From an uncultured Rhodanobacteraceae bacterium (GTDB lineage Bacteria; Pseudomonadota; Gammaproteobacteria; Xanthomonadales; Ahniellaceae): a stretch of 7,775 bases of DNA. Both the position numbers and the translations under genes were made by a program. Under the pieces are notes generated by a model. It was not told the DNA's origin. It worked only from the letters and a program-made list of their open reading frames with translations, and did no database searches. Location of the stretch: contig CALMWD010000105.1 of NCBI GenBank assembly GCA_937873105.1, positions 1 through 7,775 of the forward strand, in the 5' to 3' direction. Each line of letters starts with the position of its first letter. Position 1 is the stretch's first letter. This document shows, in pieces, positions 5,438 through 7,775 of this stretch.

Positions 5438-6940
5438 ATGCTCTGGCTCGCGCTGCAATTCCCGCGCCTCGCGCTCGACACCCGCCCGGGCGCCGAAGCG
5501 CTATCCGAACCGCTGGCCATCGTCGAAGCCCAGGGCGCGCGGCGCATCGTCGTCGCCGCGAATGCGGTGGCACGCGCAGCGGGCGTGCGTGCCGGACAGG
5601 TGCTCGGCGCGGCCCAGGCACTGTGTGCGGGATTGAAGACGGAAACGCGCCGGCCGCAGGACGAAGACGCGGCGATGCAGAACCTGGCGCTGTGGGCGCT
5701 CGGCTACAGCGCCCAGGTCGCACGCCATGGCACGCACACGCTGCTGGTCGAGATCGGCGCCTCGTGCCGGCTGTTCGGCAACGAGCGCAGGCTGCTTCAG
5801 GCCATCGCCACCGATCTCGAACGCGAGGCCTACGCCTGCATGGCCGGTGTCGCCGCCACGCCTGCCGCCGCGCGCCTGTTCGCGCAGGCCGGCATCGGCC
5901 GCATCGTGCGCGATACCGAAACCCTGCGCGACATCGTCGCACCGCTCGCGCTCGTGCATGGCGACCTGCCGGCCGAGACCTGCGAAGCGCTGGCCGCGGT
6001 CGGCGTGCGCAGTTACGGCGCTCTGCTGCGCCTGCCGCGGGCCGAAGTCGCGCGCCGGTTCGGCCAGGTCGTGCCGGACCATCTCGATCGCCTGCTCGGG
6101 CGTTGCGCCGACGTGGTCGTGCCGATGCGCCTCGCCGAACGCTTCCGCCAGCACCTCGAATGGCCCTACGCCATCGCGAGCAGCACCGCCCTGCTGTTCC
6201 CGGCGCGGCGCCTGCTCGTCGCCGCGGCGCACTGGCTCATCGCCTGCCAGCGCGCGACCACGCGCCTGCGCCTGAGCTTCGCGCACGAAGACCATCCGGA
6301 CACCGTGGTCGACCTCGGTCTCGGCCAGGCGTCCGCCGACCGCGAACACCTGGTCGCCGTCGTGCGTGCACGTCTCGACCGCCTGGCCCTGCCGCAAGGC
6401 TGCACCGCATTGACGCTGGAACTGACCGAAACCCAGGCGCTCGATGCGCCCTCGCGTGACCTGTTCGTGCGTCACGGCGAAGCGCCCGAAGACGCACAAC
6501 AACTGCTCGACCGCCTGCAAGGCCGGCTCGGCGACAGCGCGGTCGAACGCTTCGCCGTGCAGGCGGACCATCGGCCCGAATGCGCCGTATCCATGCGCTT
6601 TGTGGGAGGGCCACTGGTGGCCCGATCCGAGAACCCGACAGATCGGGCCATGAATGGCCCTCCCACAGGGCATCCGGCCCCAACCACAAAACATCGGGTC
6701 ACCATCCCGCCGCGCCCGATGTTCCTGCTGCCGCAACCCACGCCGATCGAACAATGGCCGGGCTTCGACTGGCGCAAGGCGAAGCTCAGCCTGCCCGAAC
6801 GCATCGAAAGCGGCTGGTGGGACGAGGCCGACGCGACCCGCGACTACTACCGCCTCGACCAGAACGACGGCGCCCGCCTCTGGGGGTTCCGGAACCGGCA
6901 GGCACCCCGCGACTGGTTCGTGCAGGGGATCTACGCGTGA
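5438..6940 (+). CDS. imuB: ImuB, Y-family polymerase-like protein lacking catalytic acidic residues, with REP-derived linker
   Basis: ImuB is a structural member of the Y-family that recruits DnaE2 and ImuA to the sliding clamp. This copy has 500 residues. The N-terminus (MLWLALQFPRLALD) and VEIGASCRLFG (near 105-115) occupy the two polymerase active-site positions but lack the DxD and DE metal ligands, as expected for ImuB. SRDLF (339-343) resembles the clamp-binding pentapeptide QL[SD]LF with Ser for Gln. The polymerase-like part ends near ADHRPE (376-381). The conserved C-terminal region resumes at RPMFLLPQP (426-434) and continues through ERIESGWWD and ARLWGFRNRQ to the end. Residues 388-410 are encoded by a double REP palindrome, described separately. 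The start has GAGG eight bases upstream, overlapping the imuA stop. The gene lies 10 bp after imuA and 6 bp before dnaE2. Confidence 0.92.
   Translation: MLWLALQFPRLALDTRPGAEALSEPLAIVEAQGARRIVVAANAVARAAGVRAGQVLGAAQALCAGLKTETRRPQDEDAAMQNLALWALGYSAQVARHGTHTLLVEIGASCRLFGNERRLLQAIATDLEREAYACMAGVAATPAAARLFAQAGIGRIVRDTETLRDIVAPLALVHGDLPAETCEALAAVGVRSYGALLRLPRAEVARRFGQVVPDHLDRLLGRCADVVVPMRLAERFRQHLEWPYAIASSTALLFPARRLLVAAAHWLIACQRATTRLRLSFAHEDHPDTVVDLGLGQASADREHLVAVVRARLDRLALPQGCTALTLELTETQALDAPSRDLFVRHGEAPEDAQQLLDRLQGRLGDSAVERFAVQADHRPECAVSMRFVGGPLVARSENPTDRAMNGPPTGHPAPTTKHRVTIPPRPMFLLPQPTPIEQWPGFDWRKAKLSLPERIESGWWDEADATRDYYRLDQNDGARLWGFRNRQAPRDWFVQGIYA
6601..6667. repeat. REP doublet (BIME-like palindrome) inside the imuB coding region
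   Basis: Outer arms TGTGGGAGGGCCA (6601-6613) and TGGCCCTCCCACA (6655-6667) are a perfect 13-bp inverted match. Inner arms TGGCCCGATC (6618-6627) and GATCGGGCCA (6641-6650) are a perfect 10-bp match around a 13-nt centre. Each half also folds alone: GGGCCAC-tg-GTGGCCC (6608-6623) and GGGCCAT-ga-ATGGCCC (6645-6660). Two inverted units, each with a GGAG stretch beside a hairpin, is the layout of REP pairs spread by RAYT transposases. The imuB frame passes through without a stop and the conserved C-terminus follows in frame. Confidence 0.8.
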
Positions 6941-6946
6941 TCCGCC

Positions 6947-7775
6947 ATGGCCGTCGCCTACGCCGAACTTCATTGTCTGTCGAACTTCACGTTCCTGCGT
7001 GGGGCGTCGAGTGCGCTGGAACTGTTCCGGCGCGCGAAGCAGTTGGGGTATGAGGCGCTCGCGATCACCGACGAGTGTTCGCTCGCCGGCATCGTGCGTG
7101 CGCATGAGGCGGCGGAGAAGACCGGACTGCGGCTGATCGTCGGTGCCGAATTCACGTTGGTCGACGGCATCCGCTTCGTGCTGCTGTGCATCGACCATGG
7201 CGGCTACACCAATCTCTGCCGCATCATCACGCTGGGCCGGCGGGCCTCGGCCAAGGGCACATATCGGCTGACGCGCGAGGATATCGTCGGACGCGGCGAT
7301 GGATTGATCGCGCTGCTGTTGCCGGCACTGACGGCCGCCGACGCCGATGCCATCCGCTGGTTGCAATCCCTCTTCGCCGATCGCGCCCATCTCGCCGTCG
7401 AACTGCATCGCGGCGCGCAGGATGCGGAACGGCTGGCCGCCCTGCTCGAACTCGCCGAAACCCATGGTCTGACGGCGGTGGCCTGCGGCGACGTGCACAT
7501 GCACGTGCGTTCGCGACGCGCGTTGCAGGACACGCTGGCCGCGATCCGCCTGAACACCACGGTCGCCGAGGCCGGGCACGCGCTGCACCCGAACGGCGAA
7601 CGCCACCTGCGCCGCATCGAGGATCTGGCCGAGCTTTATCCACCCGCCCTGCTCGATGCCAGCGTGCGCATCGCCGAACAATGCCGCTTCACGTTGAAGG
7701 ACCTGAACTACGCATACCCGCACGAACTGGTTCCGGAAGGACTGACGCCGACGCAGCACCTGCGCGACCTGACCG
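6947..7775 (+). CDS. dnaE2: Error-prone DNA polymerase III alpha subunit DnaE2, 5' part (C-terminus beyond window)
   Basis: DnaE2 is the C-family polymerase that carries out damage-induced translesion synthesis with ImuA and ImuB. Only 276 codons of a protein normally over 1,000 residues are present. They cover the PHP domain: AELHCLSNFTFLRGAS (6-21), LAITDECSLAGIVRAHEAA (38-56), ELHRGAQD (152-159), GDVHMH (181-186) and RRALQDTLAAIR (190-201). The first of these segments and ITDECSLAG separate DnaE2 from the replicative DnaE1. The polymerase palm, with the catalytic aspartates, lies outside the window. The ATG at 6947 gives the family N-terminus. It is six bases after the imuB stop and no clear Shine-Dalgarno is seen, so coupling to imuB translation is likely. 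No stop or frameshift occurs in the visible part. Confidence 0.95.
   Translation, partial: MAVAYAELHCLSNFTFLRGASSALELFRRAKQLGYEALAITDECSLAGIVRAHEAAEKTGLRLIVGAEFTLVDGIRFVLLCIDHGGYTNLCRIITLGRRASAKGTYRLTREDIVGRGDGLIALLLPALTAADADAIRWLQSLFADRAHLAVELHRGAQDAERLAALLELAETHGLTAVACGDVHMHVRSRRALQDTLAAIRLNTTVAEAGHALHPNGERHLRRIEDLAELYPPALLDASVRIAEQCRFTLKDLNYAYPHELVPEGLTPTQHLRDLT

Noticed and set aside
5501..7759. 752-codon open frame on the minus strand, antisense to imuB and dnaE2
   Set aside because: It is opposite two well-supported genes in high-GC DNA. The translation is rich in Arg, Gln, Ala and Gly without recognisable domains, as expected of an antisense shadow.

Overview
The window (7,775 bp, GC-rich) looks like chromosomal DNA of a gammaproteobacterium of the Xanthomonadales/Lysobacterales type. 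The reasons are the lexA-imuA-imuB-dnaE2 cassette, the high GC content, a REP-type palindrome of the kind common in that group, and secreted proteins ending in a D-x-F-x-D-G-F-E tail. The lineage is an inference from gene content; nothing in the window proves it. I see no rRNA, tRNA, CRISPR array, insertion sequence or transposase.

Layout. (1) Positions 1-1059, minus strand: the N-terminal 353 residues of CysJ, the flavoprotein subunit of assimilatory sulfite reductase, cut by the left window edge. (2) A 146-bp divergent control region (1060-1205) with two inverted repeats, one fitting the T-N11-A pattern of LysR-type regulators. (3) 1206-1961, plus strand: a TSUP (TauE/SafE) membrane transporter, probably part of sulfur handling with cysJ. 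(4) 1986-3781, minus strand, tail-to-tail with the transporter: two secreted-protein genes of unknown role. They are joined by an ATGA stop/start overlap. The first encodes 492 residues: an N-terminal YQGxL-type domain followed by seven ~50-residue DGLP repeats, each ending in C-x4-C. The second encodes 106 residues: a small DGGGG...GTIGQPDA...GGFW domain and a DDVFEDGFE tail. (5) A 334-bp divergent intergenic region (3782-4115) carrying an E. coli-type SOS box that ends one base before the lexA start codon. (6) 4116-7775, plus strand: lexA, imuA, imuB and the 5' part of dnaE2, tightly packed (gaps of 1, 10 and 6 nt).

How they work together. The right half is a LexA-controlled mutagenesis operon. 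LexA represses its own cassette through the SOS box. After DNA damage, ImuA, ImuB (a Y-family-like protein without catalytic acidic residues) and DnaE2 (an error-prone C-family polymerase) act together in translesion synthesis. The left edge belongs to sulfate assimilation. The secreted pair in the middle is the least understood part. Its seven cysteine-paired repeats suggest a seven-bladed, disulfide-stapled beta-propeller made together with a small secreted partner.

The strongest unusual signals are a 67-bp double REP palindrome (BIME) lying inside the imuB reading frame and translated as a linker, the seven-repeat Cys-paired protein with its coupled partner, and the SOS box placed where the lexA ribosome-binding site should be.
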